From: Collinsella phocaeensis
Lineage (GTDB): Bacteria > Actinomycetota > Coriobacteriia > Coriobacteriales > Coriobacteriaceae
Assembly: GCF_900119895.1 (NCBI RefSeq)
Contig: NZ_FQLR01000004.1
Span: forward strand, 248,001-312,000
DNA: 64,000 bases
Direction of reading: 5' to 3'
Under the pieces are notes generated by a model. It searched no databases, was not told the origin of the DNA, and was given only the letters and a program-made list of their open reading frames with translations. A program made the translations under genes and the position numbers. Below, one piece after another: positions 32,600 to 42,655 of the stretch. Numbering within the stretch: the first letter of the stretch is position 1; the number at the start of each line of letters is the position of its first letter.

Positions 32600-35500
32600 T
32601 TGCAGGAGATTTTCGGCAGTGAAAACCTGGAAAACGGAACGTTCAAAGCAGGTTCGTATCATACCCTCAAGTTCTACTACCTTGAGCGCGGGTCCGGGCC
32701 TTCCAACTTGAGCCTCAAGTACAACCTGGTGGACATCCCCGCGAGCACCATGACCAAGGTCGACCAGCTGGGCAAGGGCGTTCAGGGTGCCGAGTTCAAG
32801 CTGTACCAGACGGATGCTGCGTACGAAAACGAGAAGCTCATCGGCTCGGGCGTCACCGACGCGACCGGTAGCTTCACGTTCACGGACGCCAACACCGTGC
32901 CCATCAACTTCATGAACCTCAACGCGTCCGGCATCAGCCATTACGTGCTGAAGGAGACCAAGACCCCCGAGGGCTATCGCAAGAGTCCGGACGCGCGGCT
33001 CAAGTACGTGACGAACGCCGACAAGTCCATAGGTTTCCTGCTGTCCGACAACTACTGGGAGTCGGGTGTCTACGCGCGCCCCGAGCAGGTGGTGACTATC
33101 GCCGGCGGTACCGTTAAGGAATACGGCAACGGGCGCGAGATCGAGGTCGGGGACGGCAACGTCTTCGCCGTCATCCTCAAGCGCGACCGCTCCGTTGACG
33201 ATATGAATGCATGCTGGCATGCGGTGTCGGGTAACTCCGTTGCCGGCTGGACGGTATCCAAGAACGCGATCACCTCGACGACGCAGCTCGCCGATGTCCA
33301 GAAAGTCTACTTCGAGAAGAACGAGGACGGCAAATACGTGGCCGACCTCAAGGAGCTTCCCGGCGATCCCGAGCAGTACTACTCCATGGTGAGTAAGGAG
33401 AATCAGGACGCCGGCAACTTCGATTACACCGTCGCCTTCTACGCGTATGACGGGAAGAGTAACATCAGCCGCCTCGACACGAGTACTCAGTACTTCCAGC
33501 GCCAAAGCGCGGCGAACCTGCACGTGACCGACATCAAGAATATGCTCCATGTCCAGAAGGTTGACGACGCCGGGACGCCGGTGAATGGCGTCACCTTCAA
33601 TTTCTACCGCTCGAACCAGATGATCGAGGCGGACGGGAAGCTTGCGCCCCGCGCGGGCGAGGATCCCGCATTCACCGGCAAGACGCAGGACAACCGGAAC
33701 AATAATGACGCGACCATCAAGATGGACGGCATGCTGTCGCTCGGTCCGCTGAGCCCCGGGACGTACTATCTGGTGGAGGATGCCGACAAGGCTCCGAAGG
33801 GCTATATCCCCAACGATGCCGTCGTGCGCGTCATCGTGGACGACGAGGGCGTGCACGCCGACGCCGGCGTGGAGGGCGATGGCGTCGTCACGCTGGGAGG
33901 CATCGGTTCGCTCGTCGACTCGATGAGCCAGTTCGGCGTCAAGGACGATATCGATATGACCCTGTACCGGGTGATCGCCACGAAGGCGACGTCCACAGCT
34001 TCCGATGCGGACGGCGATGGTGCGTACGCGCTTGATGCGTGGAAGCCGGGCACCGATACGGTGACGATGGAAAACCGCCCCGGTTCTGCGTACTTGGAAT
34101 ACGTTCCGGTCGACTCCGGCATCAAAGCGCCTGCATTCACGGTGGATACAGGCTACGTGCGCGCCATGGTGTCGCAGGCGAAAAAGCCGGATACGTCCGA
34201 CTTGGGCTTGGCCAACTGGACCGATCTGTCCAAGGTGGCGAACAAAAACCTGAGCGCCCTGTTCACGGGGACGAACATCGTCCGCATCACCAACGAGCGC
34301 ACGGCATCGGTCGCGGTGAGAAAGGAGGTCGCGGTCCCCGAGGGCTTCGAGCTGAGCAAGGACGCAAAAGTCCGTGACTTCACGCTGACGTTCACGTTTG
34401 GAGATCTTGGAACGTTGCCGGCCGACACCGCATTCGACGCTGCGACGTTCGCGGTGGATGAGAATGGTGCCGAGCATCAGGCCGGTAACGATTACACCAT
34501 CAAGTCTGGAGATACCCATACCCTGAAGCACGGTGAGACCATCAAGGTCTACGGCTTGCCCAACGGGGCGTCCTATAAGGTGGAAGAGTCGCCCGATACC
34601 CTGTACCCGCAGACGCAGCCTGCAGACGGGGGCGCCATCGCGGGCGAGGTCGTTGCAGGCGAGACGCAAACGGGCACGTTCGTGAACACGTATACGCCGA
34701 CCCCTGCCACTGTCGATGAGAAGGCGTTCTCGTACGAGAAGCACTTCAACCTCATGAAGGCCGTCAAGCAAGCTGATGGCACCTATAAAGAGGAGATGCA
34801 AGAGCTGGATGGCGCGTGGGAGAAGTTCTCGCCGGCCGATGCCACGTTCACGATGCTCTTGGCCGAGGTGAAGGAAGGCGCCGATGCGACCGAATGCCCC
34901 TTCCCTGATGGTGCGACCACGTCCGAGAAAGACGGAAGCACGTTCATGACGAAATCGGTCATGCGCACGTCTAACTCGGGGGGAGCGTCGGGGAGCTTCG
35001 GGTCCATCACGTTCGATCGGCCGGGTACCTACACCTACCTCATCACGGAGGATTTGTCCGGCACGCTCGTCGACGGCATTACGTATTCACGAGCGAACTA
35101 CCGCGTTATCGTGACGGTGAAAGACAAGGAAGGGAAGCTCGAGGCTTCAGTTGCCAAGTTCCAGACCTTCGGCGAGGCGGGTGTCGAGCTCGACACGCCG
35201 CTGTCGCTCGACGCCGCCAAGCCGGTGACGTTCAACAACAGCGCGGCGTACGATTCGATAACGCTTGGCCCCAATGCGTATAAGCAACTGGTCGACACGA
35301 CGGATGGTCGTGCCCTCGCTGCCGGCGAGTTCACCTTCGGCGCCGTTCCGATTACCGAGGGTGCGCCCATCCCGACTGATCAGAACGGCAATCCGCTTCC
35401 GACGGACACCGACGTGAACGGGACCCAGTATTACAAGTCGACGAACGACACGCTGGGCTACATCGCGTTCGGCACCGCCACGTTTACCCAGGAACACGTC

Positions 35501-38500
35501 AAGACAGGCGACTCCGCAGCGTATGTGTACAAGCTTTTTGAGGTTATCCCCAGTGATGCCGTCAATGCGAGCGTGGATGGCGGGAAGAAGAGCTATGCAG
35601 AAGCCGACGAGGTCCAGCGAGCGCAGGCCGGCTGGACCAAGGATGGCGTGACCTACGACAGCTCTGTGTACTATGCGCGCGTCACCGTGAAGATCGATGA
35701 CAACAGCACCGATAACGTGAATCACGTGACCGCCGCGATCAGCTACCACGAGTCGCCGGAACCGGACGCTGCCGTCATCATCGGCAACAGCGTTACGTTC
35801 AAGAACGTGTACGACCCTGTCGACGCGGTCCTTGCGGGCGACGCCCGAATCAAGGGCCAGAAGACCCTCAAGGGCCGTGATGCCCTTGAGGGCGAGGCGT
35901 TCACCTTTGAACTGACGGCGTTCGATGACTTCACCAAGCAGGCGCTTAAGTCCGACGCGCTCGTCTTCGGTTCCGACAAGACCGCAACGGAGTTGACCGC
36001 GCAAGCGAAGGGGGCGAAGAACGGCGAACCGTGCGGCTTCGCCTTCGATGCCGATATGACGTTCTCGAAGGTGGGAACCTACCGCTTCGCCATCAAGGAG
36101 ATGGTGCCCGGCGACCCGGCTGCCAACATGACCTACGATCCCACCACGGCTGAGGCCGTGGTGACAATCACCGATGCCGGCGGAAAGCTCAAGGCAGAGG
36201 TGAGCTACATCAACCCCCAGGCCCCGTCGATCGTCGATCAGGCGGTCTTCACCAACGTCTACCATGCGGAAGGGGCCCTTGCTGAGGGTATCAAGGTGAG
36301 CAAGGTCCTGACGGGCCGCGCGATGAAGGCCGGCGAGTTCTCCGCGACGGTTGTGGGGATCGACAACACCGCCGGCAATACGACCGACGACGATGCGAAC
36401 GCGAGGCTGCCGAAGGCGGACACCGAGATTTCGTTCCCCAAGGCTTCTGCAGGTTCGCCGGTGAGCAAGAAGATTCTGGGCGATATCCTCTTCACCCAGG
36501 AAGACGCCGGCAAGACGTTCTCCTATATCGTTGCCGAGGATGTTCCTGCGGAGGGAATCGATACCGCGGGCGTGTCCTACGATCGCTCCCAATACCGGGT
36601 GGACCTTGCAGTGACGGATACGGGCACCGGCAAGCTTTCCGTCACGCCGACCGTCACCAAGATCGTCGATCGCGATGGGAAACCCCTGGCTGGCCTCGGG
36701 ACGGTCCCGGCGGTGTCGTTCGAGAACCGATACGAACCTGCCCAGACGGTCATCGAGGACACCGCGGGCGCGCTGCCCTTGACCAAGAAGCTCTCGGGCC
36801 GCGGTTGGCTGGATACGGACAAATTCGAGTTCTCGTTGACCGCGAAGTCCCTGAACGGCAAGACGGATGCGGACTCGCTGACAAAGATCCCGATGCCTAA
36901 GGACGCGCGCGCCGTGGTCACCAAGGATAGCGCGCCCCATTACGACAGCACGACGGGCGCTGTCCTCGATGCGGCGATCAAGGACTTCGGGTTCAAGGGC
37001 ATCACCTATACGCAGGCGGGAACCTATGTCTACGAGGTCCGCGAGGTCATTCCCGACGATGCGACGAATCCGGATGTTCCGGGCAAAACGTATGGGCTGG
37101 CAGGTGCCGATGAGCGGGCCAAGGCTGGCTGGACCAGGGGCGGCGTGACCTATGACAGCGCGATGGTCGCGACCGTCACCTGCGAGGTCAAGGACAACCT
37201 CACGGGTCAGCTGTACGTCGAGGCAAGTTGCGAGCCGGCGGCCGTTCCGACCTTCACCAACACGTACACCCCGGGCGCCGTCGAGATGGACCCGGCCGCC
37301 GCTGGCTTCTCCTTCACCAAGGTCCTTAAGGGCAAGGCGTGGGACGGCGACGAGTTCGCCTTCACGCTCAAGGGCGCCGACGGCGCACCCATGCCCGAGG
37401 CCGACCCGGACGCCGGCGTGACCGCCAACGGCGACGGCACGCTCACCAAGACGGTTTCGGCCGCCATGCGCAAGGCCGACGGCTTCGATGCGGCGGACTT
37501 CGGCTTCGGGCCGATCCGCTTCGAGAGGGCCGGGGTCTACGCCTACACCGTGCGCGAGGTCGTCCCCGAGGGCGAAGCCGCCAACCCGGGCATCGCCTAC
37601 GACGGCCACGCGGCCAAGGTGAAGGTCACCGTGACCGACGACGGCTCCGGCAACCTCGCCGCGACCGCCACGGTCGAGGAGGGGACTTTCACCAACAGCT
37701 ACGCCACGGGCGCGGTGGACTTCGACGCCGCGGCTGGCCTGCAGATCGTCAAGAACATGACCGGCAAGGCCATTGCCAAGGATGCATTCTCCTTCACCGT
37801 GGAGGGCATGGACGACGAATCCGCGGCGAAGCTCAACGGCGGCCACAAGCTCACGGTGGGCACCGCCGGCGCACCGCTTGTCGGAAACACAGCAACCGAG
37901 ACCCTTTCGGTCGCCACGAAGCTCTCCTTCGCGCAGGAGGATGTCGGTAAGACCTACCGCTACACGGTTTTCGAGGCCGACGGCGGCAAGATCATCGACG
38001 GCGTGACGTACGATGGCGCGAAGCACGAGCTCGCCTTCGCGGTGACGGACGGCGGCTCGGGTGTGCTCGAGGTCGCGGTCTCGCTCGACGGCGAGAAGGT
38101 GGCGACGTACACCGGTGCCGCGTCCGGCGCACGGGTGGCCGACCCCGTCACCGTGACCTTTAACAACAGCTACGACGCGGGTTCCGTGGACGTGGGCGGG
38201 GATGGCGCCGCGGCGATCAAGGCGCACAAGACCCTGACCGGCCGTCCGCTTGAGGCCGACGAGTTCTCCTTCAGCGTGGTCAACACGCTGGACGATGCGG
38301 CCGAGCCCGTGACCCGCGGCACCAACGACGCCCAGGGCGATATCGCCTTCGAGCCGATCGCCTATACGGTTGAGAAGCTCAACGGAGACGTGGCGGCAGG
38401 TCTCGCCGCCTACGCGGACGGCGTCTACACCTACACCTACACCGTCTCCGAGGACATCTCGTCGCTGCCGGCCGGCGTGACCCCGGTCGCGGCGTCCTTC

Positions 38501-39958
38501 ACGGTCAAGGTCCTCGTGACCGATAGCGGCACCGGTTCGCTCGACGCCCAGGTGGTCTATCCCGAGGGCTCCGACGGCTCACTGGAGTTCCGCAACGCGT
38601 ACGGGACGGGCGTCGGCGGCTCTGCCGAGCTCGCCGTGGGCGGTACCAAGGTGCTCAAGGTTGAGGGCGGTGAGACCGCCCCGGATATCGCGGGCAAGTA
38701 CACCTTCACCCTCACCGGCTCCAAGGACGCTCCGATGCCCGAGGGCGCCAAGGACGGCGTCAAGACGGCTGTCAACGACGCATCCGGCTCTGTCGACCTC
38801 GGCACGATCTCCTACACCATGGAGAGCGTGTTCGGATCCGGTTCGGGCGAGCGCACCAAGACGTTCGACTACACGGTGACGGAGTCCGGCGAGGTGCCGG
38901 GCGTCGTCAACGACCCCGTCTCCAGCCGCGGCTTCACCGTGACCGTCACCGACAACGGGGACGGCACGCTGAGCGCCGTGAGCTCGGAGAAGCCGGGTGC
39001 GCAGTTCGCGTTCACCAACACCTATGCGGTCGAGCCTACCCCGTCGTCCCCGACCTCCGCGGGGCTCACCATCACCAAGACCCTGAGCGGCCGCGACATG
39101 CTTGCGGGCGAGTTCGCGTTCCAGCTGGTGGACGCAGCGGGCAAGGTCGTGAGCACGGGGACGAACGATGTGGAAGGCAAGGTCGAGCTGCCTGCCGTGA
39201 CGTTCACCGAGCCGGGTGACTTTGCGTACACGTTGCGCGAGGAGACGGGTGACGCCGCTGGCGTGACCTACGACAACCGGGCATACAGCCTGCGGGCGCA
39301 TGTGGCCGACAACGGTGACGGAACGCTCGCGGTGACGTGGACCTACGGCTCGGACGACGCCAAGGAGCTCAAGGCCGAGTTCAAGAACGAGTACGCGGTG
39401 GCGCCCAGGACGATCACGTTCAACGCCGCCAAGGTCCTGACCGGTCGTGGGCTGCGCGAGGGGGAGTTCTCCTTCCAGCTGTACGACGGCGCGGGCACGC
39501 TGCTCCAGACGGTCAAGAACGGAGCTCCGGTCGAGGGCGGCTACGCCCCGGTCGTGTTCGATGCGGTCACGATCGATCGCGCGGGAGCGTATGACTTCCG
39601 GATCGTCGAGGTCGCGGGCGACGCCGAAGGTATCGAGTACGACAAGACCGAGTTCACGTATCACGTGGTCGCAAGCGATCTGGACGAGAAGGGCAACCAT
39701 ACCGGCAAGCTCGAGTTCGAGATCACGGAGGGCGAGACCGGCGCACCGGTCTTCCGCAACACGTTCAGCGGGACCGACGGACCGGGCGGCGGCGATACGC
39801 CGGGCGGCACCGGAACGACGCCGGGAACCGGTTCGGGTGGCGGATCGCTCGTGGCGACGGGTGACGACTCCATGTTCGCCATCATGGGCGTTGGGGCCGC
39901 GGGCCTCGTCGCGGTGGTCGCCGGCATCGTCGTGGCGAAGCGGCGCAACCGCCGATAG
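32600..39958 (+). CDS. Giant FctA-type pilin/adhesin, main part, sortase-anchored
   Basis: The continuing frame is open from at least 32492; the TTG at 32600 is only its first nominal start. About 2450 residues hold the end of the PA14-like domain, a SpaA/Cna-B domain (GVQGAEFKLYQT... KETKTPEGYRKS), a second Cna-B unit, and then about eleven repeats of the pilin isopeptide-linkage (FctA-like) domain. These show as KVLTGRAMKAGEFS, KTLKGRDALEGEAFTF, KLSGRGWLDTDKFEF, KTLSGRDMLAGEFAF and KVLTGRGLREGEFSF blocks, each ending near a TFxN(T/S)Y strand. A Gly/Thr-rich spacer, LVATGDDS, a helix and KRRNRR form a sorting signal. Such domains form intramolecular isopeptide bonds and make long, rigid stalks. 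Confidence 0.9.
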   Translation: MQEIFGSENLENGTFKAGSYHTLKFYYLERGSGPSNLSLKYNLVDIPASTMTKVDQLGKGVQGAEFKLYQTDAAYENEKLIGSGVTDATGSFTFTDANTVPINFMNLNASGISHYVLKETKTPEGYRKSPDARLKYVTNADKSIGFLLSDNYWESGVYARPEQVVTIAGGTVKEYGNGREIEVGDGNVFAVILKRDRSVDDMNACWHAVSGNSVAGWTVSKNAITSTTQLADVQKVYFEKNEDGKYVADLKELPGDPEQYYSMVSKENQDAGNFDYTVAFYAYDGKSNISRLDTSTQYFQRQSAANLHVTDIKNMLHVQKVDDAGTPVNGVTFNFYRSNQMIEADGKLAPRAGEDPAFTGKTQDNRNNNDATIKMDGMLSLGPLSPGTYYLVEDADKAPKGYIPNDAVVRVIVDDEGVHADAGVEGDGVVTLGGIGSLVDSMSQFGVKDDIDMTLYRVIATKATSTASDADGDGAYALDAWKPGTDTVTMENRPGSAYLEYVPVDSGIKAPAFTVDTGYVRAMVSQAKKPDTSDLGLANWTDLSKVANKNLSALFTGTNIVRITNERTASVAVRKEVAVPEGFELSKDAKVRDFTLTFTFGDLGTLPADTAFDAATFAVDENGAEHQAGNDYTIKSGDTHTLKHGETIKVYGLPNGASYKVEESPDTLYPQTQPADGGAIAGEVVAGETQTGTFVNTYTPTPATVDEKAFSYEKHFNLMKAVKQADGTYKEEMQELDGAWEKFSPADATFTMLLAEVKEGADATECPFPDGATTSEKDGSTFMTKSVMRTSNSGGASGSFGSITFDRPGTYTYLITEDLSGTLVDGITYSRANYRVIVTVKDKEGKLEASVAKFQTFGEAGVELDTPLSLDAAKPVTFNNSAAYDSITLGPNAYKQLVDTTDGRALAAGEFTFGAVPITEGAPIPTDQNGNPLPTDTDVNGTQYYKSTNDTLGYIAFGTATFTQEHVKTGDSAAYVYKLFEVIPSDAVNASVDGGKKSYAEADEVQRAQAGWTKDGVTYDSSVYYARVTVKIDDNSTDNVNHVTAAISYHESPEPDAAVIIGNSVTFKNVYDPVDAVLAGDARIKGQKTLKGRDALEGEAFTFELTAFDDFTKQALKSDALVFGSDKTATELTAQAKGAKNGEPCGFAFDADMTFSKVGTYRFAIKEMVPGDPAANMTYDPTTAEAVVTITDAGGKLKAEVSYINPQAPSIVDQAVFTNVYHAEGALAEGIKVSKVLTGRAMKAGEFSATVVGIDNTAGNTTDDDANARLPKADTEISFPKASAGSPVSKKILGDILFTQEDAGKTFSYIVAEDVPAEGIDTAGVSYDRSQYRVDLAVTDTGTGKLSVTPTVTKIVDRDGKPLAGLGTVPAVSFENRYEPAQTVIEDTAGALPLTKKLSGRGWLDTDKFEFSLTAKSLNGKTDADSLTKIPMPKDARAVVTKDSAPHYDSTTGAVLDAAIKDFGFKGITYTQAGTYVYEVREVIPDDATNPDVPGKTYGLAGADERAKAGWTRGGVTYDSAMVATVTCEVKDNLTGQLYVEASCEPAAVPTFTNTYTPGAVEMDPAAAGFSFTKVLKGKAWDGDEFAFTLKGADGAPMPEADPDAGVTANGDGTLTKTVSAAMRKADGFDAADFGFGPIRFERAGVYAYTVREVVPEGEAANPGIAYDGHAAKVKVTVTDDGSGNLAATATVEEGTFTNSYATGAVDFDAAAGLQIVKNMTGKAIAKDAFSFTVEGMDDESAAKLNGGHKLTVGTAGAPLVGNTATETLSVATKLSFAQEDVGKTYRYTVFEADGGKIIDGVTYDGAKHELAFAVTDGGSGVLEVAVSLDGEKVATYTGAASGARVADPVTVTFNNSYDAGSVDVGGDGAAAIKAHKTLTGRPLEADEFSFSVVNTLDDAAEPVTRGTNDAQGDIAFEPIAYTVEKLNGDVAAGLAAYADGVYTYTYTVSEDISSLPAGVTPVAASFTVKVLVTDSGTGSLDAQVVYPEGSDGSLEFRNAYGTGVGGSAELAVGGTKVLKVEGGETAPDIAGKYTFTLTGSKDAPMPEGAKDGVKTAVNDASGSVDLGTISYTMESVFGSGSGERTKTFDYTVTESGEVPGVVNDPVSSRGFTVTVTDNGDGTLSAVSSEKPGAQFAFTNTYAVEPTPSSPTSAGLTITKTLSGRDMLAGEFAFQLVDAAGKVVSTGTNDVEGKVELPAVTFTEPGDFAYTLREETGDAAGVTYDNRAYSLRAHVADNGDGTLAVTWTYGSDDAKELKAEFKNEYAVAPRTITFNAAKVLTGRGLREGEFSFQLYDGAGTLLQTVKNGAPVEGGYAPVVFDAVTIDRAGAYDFRIVEVAGDAEGIEYDKTEFTYHVVASDLDEKGNHTGKLEFEITEGETGAPVFRNTFSGTDGPGGGDTPGGTGTTPGTGSGGGSLVATGDDSMFAIMGVGAAGLVAVVAGIVVAKRRNRR

Positions 39959-39987
39959 CCATTGATCCAAAGGGGGTGGACCTCGTG

Positions 39988-40340
39988 TGAACTGCGCCCC
40001 AAAACTTGGACGCGCTAAATCATAACCGCTAGGCGGCCTTCCGAAGGGCCTGCTCCCGGAACTCAACCGGGGTCAGGCCCTTCAGCTTGACCTGGCGCCT
40101 CACGTGGTTCCAGCGGCGGATGTAGGACTCGAGGTCCGCCTTGAACTCCTCGAACGTGTCCCAGTCGCGGCCGCGAAAGAACTCGTCCTTCAGATGGCCG
40201 AAGACCTGCTCGGTGGCGCCGTTGTCCAGGCAGTTGCCCTTGCGCGACATGCTCTGGACGAAGCCGTTCTCCGCCAGCGCGCCGACGTAGGCCGCGTGCC
40301 GGTACTGCCAGCCCATGTCGGAGTGCAGGACGGGCGCCGT
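39988..40340. mobile_element. IS3-family remnant
   Basis: The left boundary TGAACTGCGCCCC...AAAACTTGGAC resembles an IS3/IS150-group terminal repeat, 30 bases after the adhesin stop. Only the 3' part of the orfB transposase remains. The 5' part, orfA and the other end are absent, so it cannot move on its own. The insertion marks the end of the accessory surface region. Confidence 0.75.
40029..40340 (-). pseudogene. IS3-family transposase (OrfB), C-terminal fragment
   Basis: About 100 residues of the integrase core remain: VLHSDMGWQY (second catalytic Asp), SMSRKGNCLDNGATEQVFGHLKDE (catalytic Glu) and the C-terminal WNHVRRQVKLKGLTPVEFR. The first catalytic Asp and all upstream parts are missing. 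The open frame extends to 40379 but there runs into the terminator of the next gene, so the homologous part ends near 40340. Confidence 0.85.
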
Positions 40341-40356
40341 AGCGCGAACGGCTGCA

Positions 40357-40396
40357 GCAAAAAGCGCCCGCCGACTCAACCGAGCCGACGGGCGCT
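40357..40396 (-). terminator. Terminator of the nfnAB operon
   Basis: Read on the minus strand, AGCGCCCGTCGGCTC pairs with GAGTCGGCGGGCGCT, with wobble pairs, and is followed by TTTTTGCTG. It starts about 30 bases after the nfnB stop. Confidence 0.85.
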
Positions 40397-40424
40397 AGGC
40401 GTCAACGCTGTGCCGGAGCGGGGA

Positions 40425-41831
40425 TTACTCGCCCAGCAGCTCCTTCTTCATGGAAGCGGCGGCCTTCTTGCCGGCGCCCATGGCGAGGATGACGGTAGCG
40501 GCACCGGTCACGATGTCGCCGCCGGCCCACACCTTCGGGTTGGAGGTGCGGCCGTCCTCGTCGGCCTCGATGAGGCCCCAGCGGTTGAGGTTGAGGTCGG
40601 CGACCAGGCTTGCGAACGGGTTCGCGCGCGTGCCGATGGCCGTGATGGCCACATCGCAGGGAATCTCGAATGCGGAGTCCTGGACGGGCACGGGGCGGCG
40701 ACGGCCGGAGGCGTCCGGCTCGCCGAGCTCCATGCGCTCGAGCTTGACGGAGGACACGAAGCCCTGCTCGTCGGCGATGAACTCAAGCGGGTTGGACAGC
40801 TCGAGGATCTTCACGCCCTCCTCCTTGGCGTGATGCACCTCGGCCAGGCGCGCGGGCATCTCGGCCTCGGTGCGGCGGTAGGCCAGGGTGACGCTCTCGG
40901 CGCCCAGGCGCAGCGCGGTGCGCGCGGCGTCCATGGCGACGTTGCCGCCGCCGAAGACGACGACGTTCTTGCCGTGGCGGATCGGGGTGTCGTAGACGGG
41001 GAAGTCGTACGCGTGCATGAGGTTGGTGCGCGTGAGGTACTCGTTCGCGCAGTACACGCCGGGCAGGTTCTCGCCCGGGACGTGCAGGAAGCGGGGCAGG
41101 CCCGCACCCACGGCGAGGTACAGGGCATCGAAGCCCTCCTCGTTGAAGAGCTCCTCGGCATCGAACAAGCGGCCGGCCACGGAGTTGTACTCGAAGTGGA
41201 CGCCCAGCTGCTCCAGGCCGTCGATCTCGCGCTTCACGATCGCCTTGGGCAGACGGAACTCGGGGATGCCGTAGGTCAGCACGCCGCCGCCGGTGAAGAA
41301 GGCCTCGAAGACGGTGACGTCGAAGCCCTCGCGGGCGAGCTCGCCGGCGCAGGCGATGCCGGACGGGCCGGAACCGACGATAGCGACCTTCTTGCCGTTC
41401 TTGGGCTTGCACACGGGTGCGCGGCCGACCTCGGAGGCCATGTCGCCCACCATGCGCTCGAGCTGGCCGATAGCGACGGCCTCGCCCTTGCGGCCGAGGA
41501 TGCACTTGCCCTCGCACTGGTTCTCCTGCGGGCACACGCGGCCGCAGACGGACGGCAGCAGGTTATCGCCCTTGATGGTCTCGAGCGCGCCGGCCCAGTC
41601 CTCCTCGCGGATGCGACGGATGAAGCCGGGGATGTTCACGCCGACGGGGCAGCCCTCCATGCAGAGGGGCTTCTTGCAGTCGAGGCAGCGGTTGGCCTCG
41701 GCGATGGCGTTCTCTTTGGTGAAGCCGGTATCGACCGGGCGGAAATCGCACGCGCGCTCGGCGGCGGGCTCCTCGTTGGGAGCGGTGCGCGGGGCGCCGA
41801 TGTTCGGGCGATACTTCTTTACTTCTGGCAT
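40425..41831 (-). CDS. nfnB: NADPH-dependent glutamate synthase small-subunit family, NfnB/SudA-like
   Basis: This 468-residue flavoprotein has an N-terminal [4Fe-4S] ferredoxin-like domain (CLDCKKPLCMEGCPVG and CGRVCPQENQCEGKC), an FAD site (VAIVGSGPSGIACAGELA), an NADPH site (VVVFGGGNVAMDAARTALRLG) and a C-terminal AGGDIVTGAATVILAMGAG. It overlaps the upstream gene at 41819 by 13 bases. The GltD-like protein next to a FAD/NAD-binding partner, with no large glutamate synthase subunit, fits NfnAB, the NADH-dependent ferredoxin:NADP oxidoreductase. It balances NADH, NADPH and ferredoxin by electron bifurcation in anaerobes. GltD alone is the alternative. Confidence 0.88.
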   Translation of the reverse strand: MPEVKKYRPNIGAPRTAPNEEPAAERACDFRPVDTGFTKENAIAEANRCLDCKKPLCMEGCPVGVNIPGFIRRIREEDWAGALETIKGDNLLPSVCGRVCPQENQCEGKCILGRKGEAVAIGQLERMVGDMASEVGRAPVCKPKNGKKVAIVGSGPSGIACAGELAREGFDVTVFEAFFTGGGVLTYGIPEFRLPKAIVKREIDGLEQLGVHFEYNSVAGRLFDAEELFNEEGFDALYLAVGAGLPRFLHVPGENLPGVYCANEYLTRTNLMHAYDFPVYDTPIRHGKNVVVFGGGNVAMDAARTALRLGAESVTLAYRRTEAEMPARLAEVHHAKEEGVKILELSNPLEFIADEQGFVSSVKLERMELGEPDASGRRRPVPVQDSAFEIPCDVAITAIGTRANPFASLVADLNLNRWGLIEADEDGRTSNPKVWAGGDIVTGAATVILAMGAGKKAAASMKKELLGE

Positions 41832-42655
41832 GCGCAGGCCTCCTTGTGACGAGCGACGGATACGGCCTCTTCACCGCGATAGGTGGCCTGGCGGGCGGCA
41901 AGGTCGTCCCAGTCCACGGCGCTGGCATCGAAGTCCGGGCCGTCGACGCAGGCGAACTTGGTCTCGCCGCCGACCTCGACGCGGCAGCAGCCGCACATGC
42001 CGGTGCCGTCGACCATGATGGGGTTGAGGCTGGCGATGATCGGGATCTTGTGCTCGCGGCAGGTGCGCGCGGAGAACTTCATCATCGGGACGGGGCCCAC
42101 GCAGAAGGCGTGGTCGATCGCGTTGGTCTCGCACAGGCGCGCGAGCGGCAGCGTGACGACGCCCTGCTCGCCCATGGAGCCGTCGTCGGTGGTGACGTAC
42201 AGGCCGGCGAGCGGCAGCGCGTCGAACTGCTCGTGCAGGATGAGCAGGTCCTTGGTGCGGGCGCCCATGATGACGTAGACGTTCTTGCCCTGCTCGCAGA
42301 GCATGCGGGCGACGGGGTAGGCGATAGCCAGGCCGACGCCGCCGCCGATGACGGCCACGGAGTCGCCGTCGACCTCGGTCGGCATGCCGAGCGGGCCGGT
42401 GACGTCCTTGATGTAGTCGCCCTCTTCGAGCTGGGACAGGCACTGGGTGGTCTTGCCGATCACCATGAAGATGAACTCGATCCAACCCTCCTCGGCGTTC
42501 CAGTTCGCGAAGGTGAACGGCACGCGCTCACCCGTCTCGTCGACGCGCACCATGAGGAACTGGCCGGCGTGAGCCTTCTTGGCCATCCTCGGAGCGTGGA
42601 CGCGGAACTCGAAGACCTTCTCCGAGAACTGCGTCTTCTTCAGGATCTGGTACAT
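41819..42655 (-). CDS. nfnA: Ferredoxin-NADP reductase subunit NfnA-like
   Basis: This 278-residue protein has an FAD-binding beta-barrel (VPFTFANWNAEEG), an NAD site (VAVIGGGVGLAIAYPVARML) and a C-terminal [2Fe-2S] cluster motif (DGTGMCGCCRVEVGG... FACVDGP). The dihydroorotate dehydrogenase electron-transfer subunit (PyrK) is its relative, but the pairing with the GltD-like subunit points to NfnA/SudB. AGAGAGGGG precedes the ATG on the minus strand. A -10 TATACT lies near 42772-42777. Confidence 0.88.
   Translation of the reverse strand: MYQILKKTQFSEKVFEFRVHAPRMAKKAHAGQFLMVRVDETGERVPFTFANWNAEEGWIEFIFMVIGKTTQCLSQLEEGDYIKDVTGPLGMPTEVDGDSVAVIGGGVGLAIAYPVARMLCEQGKNVYVIMGARTKDLLILHEQFDALPLAGLYVTTDDGSMGEQGVVTLPLARLCETNAIDHAFCVGPVPMMKFSARTCREHKIPIIASLNPIMVDGTGMCGCCRVEVGGETKFACVDGPDFDASAVDWDDLAARQATYRGEEAVSVARHKEACACQK

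Noticed and set aside
21531-39958. A sortase gene within the surface locus
   Set aside because: No protein with a TLxTC-type active site was seen in the window; the sortase must be elsewhere.
40029-40379. Active transposase
   Set aside because: The first catalytic Asp, the N-terminal half and one end of the element are missing.
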